The notes beneath the pieces were generated by a model. The model was given only the letters and a program-made list of their open reading frames with translations, was not told the DNA's origin and ran no database searches. Position numbers and translations under genes: made by a program. From the NCBI GenBank assembly GCA_025558075.1, contig JAHLKF010000013.1, forward strand, positions 310,001 through 374,000: a stretch of 64,000 nt of DNA, given 5' to 3'. Positions 21,806 through 32,665 of this stretch are shown here, in pieces (the stretch's first letter is position 1; each line of letters opens with the position of its first letter). Source of the DNA: Gaertneriomyces semiglobifer. Taxonomy: Eukaryota; Chytridiomycota; Chytridiomycetes; Spizellomycetales; Spizellomycetaceae.

Positions 21806-24436
21806 ATGTCACTCATCGATACCTCGTATTACCTCTCTACCCCTCAACGTGGGTCTACCGCCACCACCGCGTCCACTACCACAACCTCCGATTGTGAACA
21901 GGTCAATCCATTGAGTTATCACGCGTTACGGCCCACGACTGGTACGGGTACGGGTACGGGTGTGGGTCATGAACCGGAATTTGTGTATGGTAAAGAGGAA
22001 GAAGAAGGTGGTGTTGCATTGAGCAAGCGGATTGGGATGTTAGTCCAAGGGAGTAAAAAGCGGAGACCCAAGTCGGGGTCTGAGCGGGGAAGTGGGAAAC
22101 GGGACAGTCGGGACGGGATGACGGTGAATGTTGTCGAGTCGACATCCCCGTCAGATGGAGGAGGAGGAGGTGGAGGTGTGGGAATATCTCCCGTGTCGGT
22201 TGCGTCGTCGATGACGAGTGTGGGGACGTCCTCTTCGGCTTCGCCGGTGCGGCAGTCGTATAGTCATGGACAGATAAGGGCGGCGACGTTACCGCTTGGT
22301 ATGTCGCCTTCTGCCGTGTCACCGATGTATACGCAGGAAAAGACGGTGGTGACGCTTCCCCGTCGGATGTCCGAGGCCCATCATACCTCTGCTGCGTTGC
22401 AGGAAAAGTTCTATACGCATCTGTCGACAGACGAGATCCGAGCGTTAAATGATGCAGCTCTGAAACGGTTGAACGCCATCTTTCGACAATATAAATTGAA
22501 AGCTGTTAGCACGGAACAACTCGCCAAGATCCAAGCTCTTCATTTGGGAACCGAAGGGGGCAAACGAAAGTGGTGGAACAAGGTCATGTGGAAAAAGGGG
22601 AAAGGTGGTGGAGATAAAGACAAAGACCGGGATAAAGACCGTGATGCGAAAACCTCCATGATTGGAGTGGACTCGATTGACGATAGTGCAAGTTTGAATT
22701 CGAATATGAGTGTTAGCCCACAACAGCAACAAACACCGTCCCCACTACAATTACCCCTTCCACAGTCGTTACTGGTTACGTCGGTGGCGATACACCCTGC
22801 CCTCCCACATCAGCGTATTCCCACGCTGATTTATACGTGTACGCAGTATTTGCTGAATCATGGGATGCAGACCGTGGGTGTTTTTCGCGTCAATGGCTCT
22901 GAAAGACGGATTTCGGCGCTCACAAAGGTGTTTGAGACGCCACCGTATGGAATCGACGCAGATCTGACCGGATACAGCGTGTATGATATCGCAGACATGT
23001 TAAAGCGATATCTACGAGGACTAGGCGAACCCCTCTTAACGGGAGAGTTGTACCGCGAATTTCTAAAATGTTTGGAAATCCCCGAAGACGAGTTCTCGAC
23101 GCGCGTAAGAGCCGTGAGACTGTTGTTATTGTTGTTGCCACCGCCGTTTCTGCTTGTGTTGACGACGTTGATGGATTTGTTTAATGCGATTATTGGACAT
23201 CCGGAAACGCAGATGAATGCGCATGCGTTGGGAAGGATTTTCTCGCCTGTGTTGTTGAGGCCGAGAGTTGGGGGGAAGGGACAGACGCAGCAGCAGGGAC
23301 AGGCGCAGTTGGGGGAGATGGAAAAAGGGAGTGCGGTGTTGGAGTGGATGGTGGGTGAGTGGCGATCAATGGGTGTAGGTGTTTGGTGTCGGCCGTGGAG
23401 GGTGTTGGATGTGGGAAGTGTGAGTGAGTTGGGTGAAGAGGAGGATATGGGTGTGAGTGGGATGCCGGAAACGTCGAGTCCGGTATCTGCGGATGGGTCG
23501 GGATCGTTGGAACTGTCGCAGTCGGGTGGGTTGGTGGAGAGCCCGGCCTTTGTTTCGGGGTCGGATGAGGCGCGGAGCTGTGAGCGTGCCTCTCCGGAGG
23601 CAATGGATGTACCTGAGATGCGGGCTGCGGGTGCGGGTACTGGCGCGGAGATGAGACGACCATCCGTGGACAACGGCGGTGCTACGCGGTCTTCAGACTC
23701 GTCTTCAAAGGAAGCGGTCTTTTCGTTTATCACTGGACAAGAGGACGAGCTACGACATGTTGTTAACGTGGTTCCTTCGGTAGTTGAGAATGCCAGAGCC
23801 ACCATTCCAGAGTCCAATGAGGAGGAGGAAGATGTTCAGAATGGGGAAAGGGAGTTAAGCGTGGATAAGTTGGCCGTGGTGGGTGGGTTGGAACGAAAGA
23901 ACCACACCAGACGACCAAAGAGTACGGGAGACTCGCAAAGTGCTAGTGATCAAAGCACAACGACTGTTCCGTTTATCAAAGCGAACCCCAACTTCAAAGA
24001 GGAGAGTACGAGCGAGTCACCCGCCAGTCCACCCACGTCCCCACAATCGCAACCCACTCTCCCACCTATCCGCACCCTTCCCACCACCAGTAAAATCGCA
24101 TCAACACACAAGCATCACACGCCCATCCCGCCCAGTAAACCTCCCACCAGCATGCACACCAGTCCTAAAGCCAGCATCCGCCCCCACCGCACCCGTCACG
24201 CCATCACACCACCCACGCCGCTCACACCCACCCATCTCGCGCTCAACTCTCAACTCAAAGCCGGTGTTCGCCTTCGTCCACCTGCGGCGTCCAATGCACC
24301 TACGCGGCAGAGTACGATGAATGAGGTCACCGCTACTGCTATTCCCGGCCCGTATGAGAGCGAGGAAGGTGGGGGCGGACGCGTGAGAGCCTATGTCAAA
24401 CGCTTGGAGATGATGTACAATCAGGACCAAGCGTGA
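21806..24436 (+). CDS. Rho GTPase-activating protein (RhoGAP domain)
   Basis: A single exon of 876 residues starting at ATG 21806. The RhoGAP domain spans roughly residues 320-490. It opens with PTLIYTCTQYLLNHG, carries the arginine finger in GVFRVNGSERRI (near residue 357), and has the conserved helices LKRYLRGLGEPLLTGELY and NAHALGRIFSPVLLR. The flanks are low-complexity: a Thr/Gly/Ser-rich N-terminus, a Lys/Asp-rich segment (KDKDRDKDRDAK) and a Pro/Thr/Ser-rich C-terminus. The enzyme should accelerate GTP hydrolysis by Rho, Rac or Cdc42-type GTPases, controlling polarity and actin. Which GTPase it uses cannot be told. No other signalling domain is recognised. Confidence 0.92.
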   Translation: MSLIDTSYYLSTPQRGSTATTASTTTTSDCEQVNPLSYHALRPTTGTGTGTGVGHEPEFVYGKEEEEGGVALSKRIGMLVQGSKKRRPKSGSERGSGKRDSRDGMTVNVVESTSPSDGGGGGGGVGISPVSVASSMTSVGTSSSASPVRQSYSHGQIRAATLPLGMSPSAVSPMYTQEKTVVTLPRRMSEAHHTSAALQEKFYTHLSTDEIRALNDAALKRLNAIFRQYKLKAVSTEQLAKIQALHLGTEGGKRKWWNKVMWKKGKGGGDKDKDRDKDRDAKTSMIGVDSIDDSASLNSNMSVSPQQQQTPSPLQLPLPQSLLVTSVAIHPALPHQRIPTLIYTCTQYLLNHGMQTVGVFRVNGSERRISALTKVFETPPYGIDADLTGYSVYDIADMLKRYLRGLGEPLLTGELYREFLKCLEIPEDEFSTRVRAVRLLLLLLPPPFLLVLTTLMDLFNAIIGHPETQMNAHALGRIFSPVLLRPRVGGKGQTQQQGQAQLGEMEKGSAVLEWMVGEWRSMGVGVWCRPWRVLDVGSVSELGEEEDMGVSGMPETSSPVSADGSGSLELSQSGGLVESPAFVSGSDEARSCERASPEAMDVPEMRAAGAGTGAEMRRPSVDNGGATRSSDSSSKEAVFSFITGQEDELRHVVNVVPSVVENARATIPESNEEEEDVQNGERELSVDKLAVVGGLERKNHTRRPKSTGDSQSASDQSTTTVPFIKANPNFKEESTSESPASPPTSPQSQPTLPPIRTLPTTSKIASTHKHHTPIPPSKPPTSMHTSPKASIRPHRTRHAITPPTPLTPTHLALNSQLKAGVRLRPPAASNAPTRQSTMNEVTATAIPGPYESEEGGGGRVRAYVKRLEMMYNQDQA

Positions 24437-24999
24437 TTGAGCGGCTGTGAATGGGAGATACAAACGTGCGTTTTGCAGGTTGTGCGTGCCCGCTTTTTTA
24501 TGCTTTCTTTGTTGGTTTCTTTGGGTTGGGAAAGGGCGGGTTTACTTCTTCTCTTTATCATCCCTCGCCCACTCCCTTTCTCCATCCCCTCCCCGTCGCG
24601 CACTCGTTGGTTTCTTTTTTATGATACCGATATATACCTTTAGGAATTTGTTTTTTTTAGCCGTACGCTCTCTGAACCGTAATTATCTAATGGAAATACA
24701 TAAGGGCTTTTCTGGCTTTTCGTAGTCGCCGTGCAGGATTCGGATCTTGCTTTAAATTTGTCGCCGTGCATCGTCCAGCTGTCGCCCGTCCAACAAGTTT
24801 GTTGTGGACAGTTTTGACACGAACGATGTTAAGTCGCGTTATCGTTGATCAAAACGGACCGTGTTCTGCGAGTGTGATATTTCTTGGAGAACAAACAGGG
24901 ACACATTTTGACATTCAACCCACCGGCAGGAGGATTTGGGAAGGAGTGGTGGGGAGGAGTGAGAAGTCTGACGATCATTGTGTAGGGTTTACATGCACG
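24437..24999. other. Intergenic region before nicastrin
   Basis: A 563-bp gap. The nicastrin reading frame is open upstream of its ATG to about 24766, but that part lacks secretion-signal character and only the ATG at 25000 places a signal peptide correctly. Nothing else was recognised. Confidence 0.35.
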
Positions 25000-27649
25000 A
25001 TGCAACCGCGGCAAAGTTCGCCGGGGTCAACGACACGAAGGATGTATCATTATGTGGCACTCCTTTGCATATTATGCACCTTGACATGTAAGTTCCAGCA
25101 TCCTGTTATTCAGGGATGTGCGTCTCCATATATGAGAATAGTAGTTAATGCTTAACATGTACGGTTAGGTGTGCAAGCGCAACGGTATTTTCTGGAATCG
25201 AACATGTATCAAGGCGTGCCCACTAAAGGATGTTTCCGATTGCTGAATGCAAAGGGGGCGGTAGGATGTCAAGGTAAAACCAGAAACCATTGAAGCGAGA
25301 GAAAAAAGGGAACCCTTCTTGGAATCGCCCGTTCTGAACTCCAACCCGTTTTTCTTGAAAATTCTTAGCCAAACGCGGGACAACAGGCATCCTCTACCAA
25401 ATCTCCACACCTTCTGATATCACCACCTTTCTCACATCCGCTCCCCCTGACCAAAACTATGCCGTCATCATTCCCTATTCTCTGTTCACGCGAGAAACGG
25501 TTTCCACTCTGCAATCCTCCAATAAGCTAGCGGGAATCTTACTGGCCAAGGACGGGTTCGGCTACCCGCGACCCACGGAATGGTCCATTGAGACAACGTG
25601 TCCGAACTGCGAATATGGGCTGTATGCGAATGAAAAGGACAAGTGGCATCAATGGAATCCGAAGGGGAATGGGTTGGCGTATGAGAATTTCGGAGTTCCG
25701 ATATATGGCGTGGCGGCGGATCAGAACAATGCTAGGAGTGCTGTGCCAATAAAAGAGGTACGATTGGGTATCGGATATCGATTTTTTCAGTTTTGCATAA
25801 GGCTTACTTGGACGTTTTTTCTTTTATGAAGGCTGTGGCGAGTAATGCGGCGAAACGGTATGTTGAGTATCCGCTATATGCGGTTGAGTTTGATGCCCAT
25901 ATGTGGGCGGCTCGGGATGCGCAGACGTGTCTGCGACGAGGTAGGGGACCCACAGTCGGTTCGCGTTTAAGACCGTGGCGTGTCACTTATCTCTCCCGTG
26001 GGTTGATAGAGTGGTGTGACCCTCTCGGGGGAGTGACGGTCTGGTCCACATTTTCCGAAATTGGGGATCTGCGAACAGAGAAGCAGATCATTGTGGTTTC
26101 CGCCAAGATGGACAGTAAATCATTCATTTACGATAGTCCGGGTGTGGATGCGCCAGTGTTTAGCGTCGGCGCGGAGTCGGCCAAAACAGGGCTCGTCACC
26201 GCTTTAGCAGTGGCTCAGGCATTGGGAAAGGTGTGTTCCGAATTGCTTGAGGGACTGCTTTACACGCGCTAACCGTATCCTCACAAGGTGATCCGTGGAC
26301 CTAACCCGCCCGCACTGACAAAACACATCCTTTTCACCTTCTTTGACGGAGAGAGCTGGGGATTCGCGGGCTCGCAACGGTTTGTCCGCGATATTAGTAC
26401 CCCGTTTACTTGTCACGAAGCCTCGAGCAGCGCCACGCCGTCGTGCCCCTTTACAGAGGCCAACTGCACCACTCCGTGTTTCACAGATACCGAGTTTACC
26501 AATATCGATTTTGAGCGCATTGAGAGTATCGTAGAGTTCGATTCCGTGGGTCATTTGTGGAGTGGGGATACTCTGGGTGATGGGACGATTTGGATGCACG
26601 TGGATCAAATGGACGAAGCCAACGTTGCATGGATGAATCGGTTTGTGGGAAGCGACCTTTTACCGCCTGTCAACAATACACCGGTGACAGGACGCATCAC
26701 ACTTGCGCCTGCTGCAACAGCGGAATTCAACCCGCGTCTCCCACCCTCATCTTCCATGTCGTTTCTCAAAAAGCGAGCCATCCCTGCAGTCGTGTTTGGA
26801 GATTACAGAACGGAATTTAGTAATCGATATTATCAGTCAGAGTTTGATGACGGGTCGTTGTGGGACGATCGTCATGTGAGTTTGATGTGTGCGTTGGCGA
26901 ATGTGACTGCGAGAGCCGTGTTTGCGGATGCAAGTGGCAATGCGGTGGTGCCGGACACGCTGAATGCGGATTGTGGGTTCGTAAAGGAACTGATGGAATG
27001 CTTTACCCGGAATATCAGTTGCACATTAGCAGGGATGTTTTGGCCACCACGTAAGTAATTTCAAACCGATCTTGAAACCCAAGGGCTTAAAAAAAAAGGA
27101 TTACCCTATTTCAACTCTCACTCATGCCCCGGTTCTATTTTTTTTTAAATAGTGAAAGGATCAGCAACTCTCCACGATTCGGCCGCGTCGGGAGTCTTCA
27201 ATTACGGCACAAATATTAGCCCGTATATTGTCAGCCAACTACTCACCAACATCACCGCAACCGATCGTGTTGGCACGTGCAGCGTCAACGAAGACTGTCC
27301 CAACGAACACGTTTGCTCCCTCTACACCAGCCAACACGCGAACGGTACCGCGATCGGCACCTGTATCCGCGGGTTCACCCGCTTTCACTGGGCGTACGGC
27401 ACGGGGATCGAGAAGAATTACCAGACGAACAAGTGGGAGGTAGTGGATCCCGAGCTTGGGACGTGGACGAGGAGTCGCACGGATAGTGCTGATCGACGAG
27501 ATAATTTCGTGAGATTGCGGATTTTCCAGACTGCTAGTCCCGGATATGAGGCTGTTCAGTTGGGAGTGGGGATATGTGTGACTGCAGCGACGGTGGTGGT
27601 GGCGTGGTTTGGGAGAAAATGGGCGGGACGGAATCTGAAAGGAGATTAG
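25000..27649 (+). CDS. NCSTN: Nicastrin, gamma-secretase subunit
   Basis: Six exons, 25000-25087, 25169-25273, 25369-25757, 25832-26230, 26288-27050 and 27153-27649, encode 746 resid­ues with agreeing phases. The N-terminus has a signal peptide core (HYVALLCILCTLT). The ectodomain follows nicastrin through GCFRLLNAKGAVGCQ, HQWNPKGNGLAYENFGVPIY, VVSAKMDSKSFIYDSPGVDA (peptidase-like DAP/DYIGS-type region), ILFTFFDGESWGFAGSQRFV and the tail SPGYEAVQLGVGICVTAATV, which is the single C-terminal membrane helix. A cysteine-rich segment (TCSVNEDCPNEHVCSLY) precedes the tail. Nicastrin is the substrate-gating subunit of gamma-secretase, with presenilin, APH-1 and PEN-2, in endomembranes. Most yeasts and filamentous fungi lack it. 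None of the other subunits is in this window. Confidence 0.93.
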
Positions 27650-27842
27650 TAGCGTTTGATTGTGGGGTTGGCATTTTGTAGGTAGGCCCCCTTCTTCCCG
27701 CCCCCTGCAATTCCTGCGCATATGTATGTATATAGACATCTTTGATAGAAAACAATGGTATCGTATTATTGTACGTTTTCCGCGCCACCCACACTGGAGT
27801 CTGTGGCTCGTTCTGTTAGGGGTTATTTCATGCAGGTGGCTT

Positions 27843-28554
27843 CTAATAGTTGAGAGCGGTGTTTCGGTACGGGCCAGCCTGATTCAAGTGCTGCATCCAA
27901 ATGGAAAGAATTAATTTCACACTGCGCTTCCTTTTTTTGTGTGATGTTCTGCGGCGTTTTACCTTGGAGAATTTATCACTCAACCCGTGGAACTGATCAG
28001 GCATTTCGTGTATCGACGGCGGTATGTGTCCGTACTGATTCGCGGTAGTGATGTAGAGGGGATGTGGTGTGTGAGATGGGGCGGGGTAGTTCCATTCCTC
28101 TGGGAAGGCGTGAAAATCGCCAAAGAAGTGAGAAGCGAGATAACAAATGAGTAATAAGGTTCGCACACAGTCCAACACATCCGATACCATGACTACTCTC
28201 AATCAAGGCCCGATCTCTTAAGAAAGAGGAAACTCCTCATGGCAAAAGAGGTGTATTTGAGCGGACATACGTACCAGGATGCTTGAAGCGCTTCGGCACC
28301 CCAGACTTTTCCAACTCCCTCTTCTCCTCTTCCTCTCTCGTACTCTCCTTTTCCTTCTGCACGCATTCCTCCAGTTTCTGAACCTTGCTTTTTTGGCGTT
28401 CGATGGCGGCTTTTTTGTCTTCCAAGGATTTTTCGAGGGCGGAGAGTTCTTTGGCGATTTGGTGGGTACGTAGGATGTTGGTGCGTGGTGGTGGGAGGGG
28501 AGCTAGTGGTGGAGGTGTGGAGATGGGGATGGTGAGGGTGATGGTATGGGACAT
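27843..28554 (-). CDS. Small coiled-coil protein of unknown function
   Basis: Three exons on the minus strand, 28554-28275, 28192-27963 and 27890-27843, give 185 residues with consistent phases and intron lengths (82 and 72 nt). A Pro-rich N-terminus is followed by a strong coiled coil of about 55 residues (AKELSALEKSLEDKKAAIER, QKSKVQKLEECVQKEKES). The C-terminal part has a hydrophobic helix (VLDCVRTLLLICYLASHFF) and an aromatic, Pro/His-rich tail. Its layout of coiled coil, hydrophobic helix and short tail recalls adaptor subunits, but no family is recognised. The gene is convergent with nicastrin, with stops about 190 bp apart. Confidence 0.6.
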
Positions 28555-29305
28555 GTTGGTTTGAGAAAGACGGTGGGTGTTGCACCAGGAAAGGTTTTGA
28601 AAGTGCGTTCCACTCAATCACCGGGGCTTCTCAGGTTCGTCGACTGCTTGTTATCTTTCCACTCCAACACCAAAACGACTCAACTCTGCAAATCGCAAGA
28701 CTGCACAAACGAATGAACCACCAACCACCGTTTGCTAAAAGTTCCTATTAAAAAAAACACTCCGAATTCAAAAAGATCTTCTCCCCCAGAATAGCACGGA
28801 AACACTTTTTAACGCGAACACTTTCTGCCAATTTCGACTGACACAACTCCGACGTGTGTTACGTAATAAGTGTGGCACAGCACTCGCCAACTCGGGAGGG
28901 GTTTTCCCGCTGGGATTATATTTCGAATTATATACTTCAGAGCGGATAGCATCTACTTAGCCGGTTGTCAAACTGCGGTTCCTGGGCGTACATCATTAGG
29001 AGGTGGTGTTGAATGAGCATTTGAGGACGTTGGCTGAAAACTAGTTGTGCATTGTCGAAAGCCTGTCGTAGCGATTTGAAACGTAAAAACGTCAAGATCG
29101 GATAGTGTGATCAGATCCTAAAAGCATTCAGAGAAAACAGACCCTTAGCATTTGAAGGTCGGCAAAAAGGCTTTGTCATTGTTCAGTTCAACTCGACCTC
29201 ACACATCATACCAGGCCCCTGCTTCTTCTGAGTTTCGCTGTCTGCCATCTTTGCGAGCGCCACCTTATATATATATCATCTTCCACCACCAAGCCCGTTG
29301 CAAAG
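28555..29305. promoter_or_regulatory. Divergent intergenic region before UBC12
   Basis: About 750 bp between two divergent genes. The plus-strand frame beginning 29152 is open only by virtue of the UBC12 exon read in another frame. No RNA gene or repeat was recognised; both promoters must lie here. Confidence 0.4.
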
Positions 29306-30247
29306 ATGCTCAACATCATGTCCCTCAAAAAGAAAAAGGCCGAAGGCGGCGGAACAGACGCCGCAGCAGCAGGCAAGAAACCGAAAACCACCGCTGCTCA
29401 GATTCGGTTACAAAAAGGTGTGTAAAAAAACGCAGCCCCCCATCAAAAAGTGTCCAACCGCCCCGTTCTTTCCCGTTCGTGCGAACTTTCCTTACTTATA
29501 TGTATGTCCCCGCCCTGTTTTTGTCTTTGTCTTTTGTTCTAGATTTGGGTGATATGGACCGGTTACCTTCTACCATGACCTTGACCTTTCCTGACCCCAA
29601 CGACGTGTTTCAATTCGAATTGACCATCAAACCGGATGAAGGCTTTTACAAGGGCGGTCTCTTTCGATTTACATTCAAGGTCAACAGCAATTACCCACAC
29701 GAACCGCCAAAAGTACTTTGCACGCAAAAGGTAAAACAAAATTGAAAAAAACAAAATTACTCCAAAAGAGCTTTTGGTTAGCAAGGCTTTGGAGGGGGGG
29801 GGGGGGGGGGGGTTTCGTGATTTTTAGTTCTGATGATTCAAAAACTCAGTGTTTGCTCATGCATTTTTCTCTCGTTTCTTTTTGGGGTTTCGTCAGATTT
29901 ATCACCCGAATATTGACCTTGCCGGAAACGTCTGTCTCAACATCCTGCGTGAAGACTGGAAACCCGTGCTGAACATTCAAGCCGTGATGGTCGGGTTACA
30001 ATATCTCTTCCTAGAACCGAATGCAGATGATCCACTCAACAAAGGTAAATGAAACCAACGAAAAACCAAAAAAAAACAGACATACTTTTCTGTTAAAAAA
30101 TGCATGTGGTATTGATTTTTTTTTTTTGGATTTTTAGATGCGGCAGAAGTGTTACGCGCCAACCGACGACTCTTTGAACAGAACGTGTCCCGATCGATGA
30201 AAGGTGGTTTTGTGGACGGTGAAACGTACGACCCGGTGTCAAGATGA
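29306..30247 (+). CDS. UBC12: UBC12, NEDD8-conjugating E2 enzyme
   Basis: Four exons, 29306-29417, 29543-29730, 29897-30044 and 30138-30247, encode 185 residues, the family's usual length. The N-terminal basic extension ([11 protein letters not shown] ... AAQIRLQKD) is the UBE2M/Ubc12 docking peptide for the NEDD8 E1. The E2 fold includes [20 protein letters not shown], and the catalytic cysteine lies in [16 protein letters not shown]. It accepts NEDD8/Rub1 from the E1 and transfers it to cullins. A second Met lies four codons after the start; either could be used. A G-run of about 18 bases sits inside the second intron (about 29793-29812). Confidence 0.96.
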
Positions 30248-30799
30248 TACAAACCACACAAAAAAATGAGAACTTTTTTTTCCGACCACCCCCCCAAACC
30301 ATTCTCTCCTCCCCACGAAATATATTCGACCTGAAATGGAAACGAAAAACATGGTTGTTGCATATGATTTTTTAACCGTCCAAAGTGGTCCGTGGGGCGT
30401 GAACGGCAAAATGGGGTTGAAATGTTCGTTTTTTTTCCTTCTTTTATCTACTAGTTAGGTAGTTGCATTTTTTGTACGGCGTGACATGAACGCGCGCGGA
30501 AGGGGAGTTAGGAAGGTAGCTGGGCTAATAACAGGGGTGTTTGTGGAGTTGGTTGTATATACACGTCCACGCAGGGGTGAGGAGGAAGATACATAAATTC
30601 AGCACGGAAAGGAAATGAAACATATATAAGAGCATTGCGGGGAAACGTTTATGCGTTTGTGCGGTTGCGCGAGGAGGTGATACAGCATTTTTACAAATAC
30701 CGAAGCTCTTAAAGGTCATCCCACACTCAAATTGATGTTTCACTACCATTATATTGATGATGATGATGATGATGATGATAATTATAATGATGTCTTTTT
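30248..30799. other. Convergent 3' region with a (GAT)n microsatellite
   Basis: About 550 bp between the convergent UBC12 gene and the disordered-protein gene. It contains T-rich 3' UTR sequence and a (GAT)n run at about 30754-30780 just downstream of the minus-strand stop. No gene is seen. Confidence 0.45.
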
Positions 30800-32665
30800 T
30801 TATTTGGTGCCACCGGGTTTCCAAACGGGAATGACTTCGTAATCGATATCCCCGTCGTCGTCTGCCCAGGATCCGGTGACGAGGGAGGCCCATGGTTTCT
30901 GGGGAGACTTCGAGGGTTCGTGGGTATGGCTATTGCCTGCTGGAGAGACCTCGTCGAGGGCGACAGTCTGTGGTTGTGGTTGTGGTGAGTCAGCGTTTTG
31001 TAACGGTTTAGTATGTGACGAATCGGTATGTGACGAATTGGTATGTGACGGTTGTTTGTGTTGAGACGCGTCAGTTCGAAGTGGACTTGTTGCGAGACTA
31101 GAAGGCGAGGGCGGCGTTGCGGGTGGAGTGGTATGTGCCGACGACGAATGGTCGGTCTTTGAATAGGAGGGTTCGGATACGGATATGGATATGGGGATGT
31201 GGATGTCTTGTGGTACTGCAAGGTGTTTGTTATTCTTGCTATTCTTGTTGGTGTTGTTGTTGTGATTGTTGGTGTGATTGTTGTTGTTGGTGAGAGAGTG
31301 CGATGAAGAGGGTGTCCAGCTGTGTGGTGAGAGGGACCGCGTGGAGGGTGTGTGTCGTGGTGGAGTTTGTGAGTGTCGTGGCGGAGTGTATGAGTTTCGT
31401 GGTGGGGTGTATGAGTTTCGTGGTGGAGTATGTGCGTATCTGTGTGGCGAAGATGCGGAACCCGGACGCCGGGACGACCCCTGCTGCTGTTGGTGGTGAT
31501 GCTGGTGATGATGACGCGACGGGATTGGGAGGTACGGGTTCAAGATCTCTCCCGCTTCCGAACCCTGTTCGGTCTGTTCCTCCTTTTCGTCCTCTTTCGC
31601 GTTCGTTCGTGTTCTTTCAGAGGTTGGGGTATCACGTCCTTGTCCAAACTGCGTAGTATGTTTCCTGGTGTCTCCTCTCTGTTGTTTTTGTTCTTGTTGG
31701 TGTTGTTTTTGGTTGTGGGGCCGTGGTGTGAAGAAATCGTCGATCTCTAAATCATCGTCAACCCCAGATCCAGAGTCGACCCCCTGATTTGTGTGGTTCT
31801 GACTGTCCCATTCCTGTTTCGCAGTCGGAAACCGGATGGGTTGCCGTGCTCCCGACGCAGGAGTACAACGGCTCCCCGCCTTTGTCGTTGTCGTCTCCAC
31901 CACACGCGGCCGATCACTCGTACTTGGATTAGCACCTCTACTGCGCGTGTCCTTTCCAGGTTCACGCGTGTCGATTACGGTTCTACGCGTGGTGTTGGTC
32001 CCGTTGTGCGGCGCAACCAGATTGTCGCTGTCGATCTCGGTGGACAACGTATCACGTACCGACGGGTGATCTCCCACATTAGACGGCGTCACACGATGAG
32101 GATCAGGAGACGTACGCGTTGTCGTCCCGGTCTTCACCTTATTGTTGTTGTTCTGGTTAGCAGGGGTAGACCGACGTTGCTGGGTCGTCCCATGACCAGC
32201 ACCATTCACGTTCCTAGCCCTACTACTCATCACACCCAAATTGTTTCTCACATTCACTCGGTCATCACCGGATGGATGTCCGTTCTTCCGATCAGCTGAC
32301 TTCATCGTCGTGGTTGCGGTTGTGGGAGACGTCCGATCGGCCACTTCAACAACTTCCCACGCATGGACGATTCTCGGTTTCGACCCACCCGTGTTCGAAA
32401 TTCCTTTTGCGGTGGTGGTACTCGTCATTGCAGCCACGGGTGTAGACGTACCCGTGGGTATATTCCCACCCGACGCTTTCCCACGTCCTACCGTCGTCTT
32501 CACCCCACCTGTTTCTTTCTCACCACCCGTGCCAACACTGGTTTCCCACGCGTGAGGAGACGGTGGGTGGGTTTGAGTGGTGGTGGGTGGTACGGGTGGG
32601 GTATCTCCAGAAGACACACGCGATCGGTGGGGGGCGGTGTACATACGTTGTTCGGGACGTGGCAT
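30800..32665 (-). CDS. Low-complexity, intrinsically disordered protein of unknown function
   Basis: A single 621-residue frame starting at ATG 32665. The composition is almost entirely Ser, Thr, Pro, Asn, His, Arg and Gly, with tandem short repeats near the middle (units of TPPRNSY and TPPRHSQ). Three conserved-looking Trp motifs stand out against this background: SPHAWETS near residue 38, IVHAWEVVE near residue 98, and KPWASLVTGSWADDDGD close to the C-terminus. Such short Trp motifs suggest linear binding peptides, perhaps for an RNA- or translation-related partner, but this is inference. No folded domain is recognised. The length and absence of stops in a repeat-rich frame support a real gene. 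Confidence 0.65.
   Translation of the reverse strand: MPRPEQRMYTAPHRSRVSSGDTPPVPPTTTQTHPPSPHAWETSVGTGGEKETGGVKTTVGRGKASGGNIPTGTSTPVAAMTSTTTAKGISNTGGSKPRIVHAWEVVEVADRTSPTTATTTMKSADRKNGHPSGDDRVNVRNNLGVMSSRARNVNGAGHGTTQQRRSTPANQNNNNKVKTGTTTRTSPDPHRVTPSNVGDHPSVRDTLSTEIDSDNLVAPHNGTNTTRRTVIDTREPGKDTRSRGANPSTSDRPRVVETTTTKAGSRCTPASGARQPIRFPTAKQEWDSQNHTNQGVDSGSGVDDDLEIDDFFTPRPHNQKQHQQEQKQQRGDTRKHTTQFGQGRDTPTSERTRTNAKEDEKEEQTEQGSEAGEILNPYLPIPSRHHHQHHHQQQQGSSRRPGSASSPHRYAHTPPRNSYTPPRNSYTPPRHSQTPPRHTPSTRSLSPHSWTPSSSHSLTNNNNHTNNHNNNTNKNSKNNKHLAVPQDIHIPISISVSEPSYSKTDHSSSAHTTPPATPPSPSSLATSPLRTDASQHKQPSHTNSSHTDSSHTKPLQNADSPQPQPQTVALDEVSPAGNSHTHEPSKSPQKPWASLVTGSWADDDGDIDYEVIPVWKPGGTK

Noticed and set aside
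22858..23817. 319-codon minus-strand frame within the RhoGAP gene
   Set aside because: It is antisense to the RhoGAP domain and Ser/Pro/Thr-rich only because of codon bias on the coding strand.
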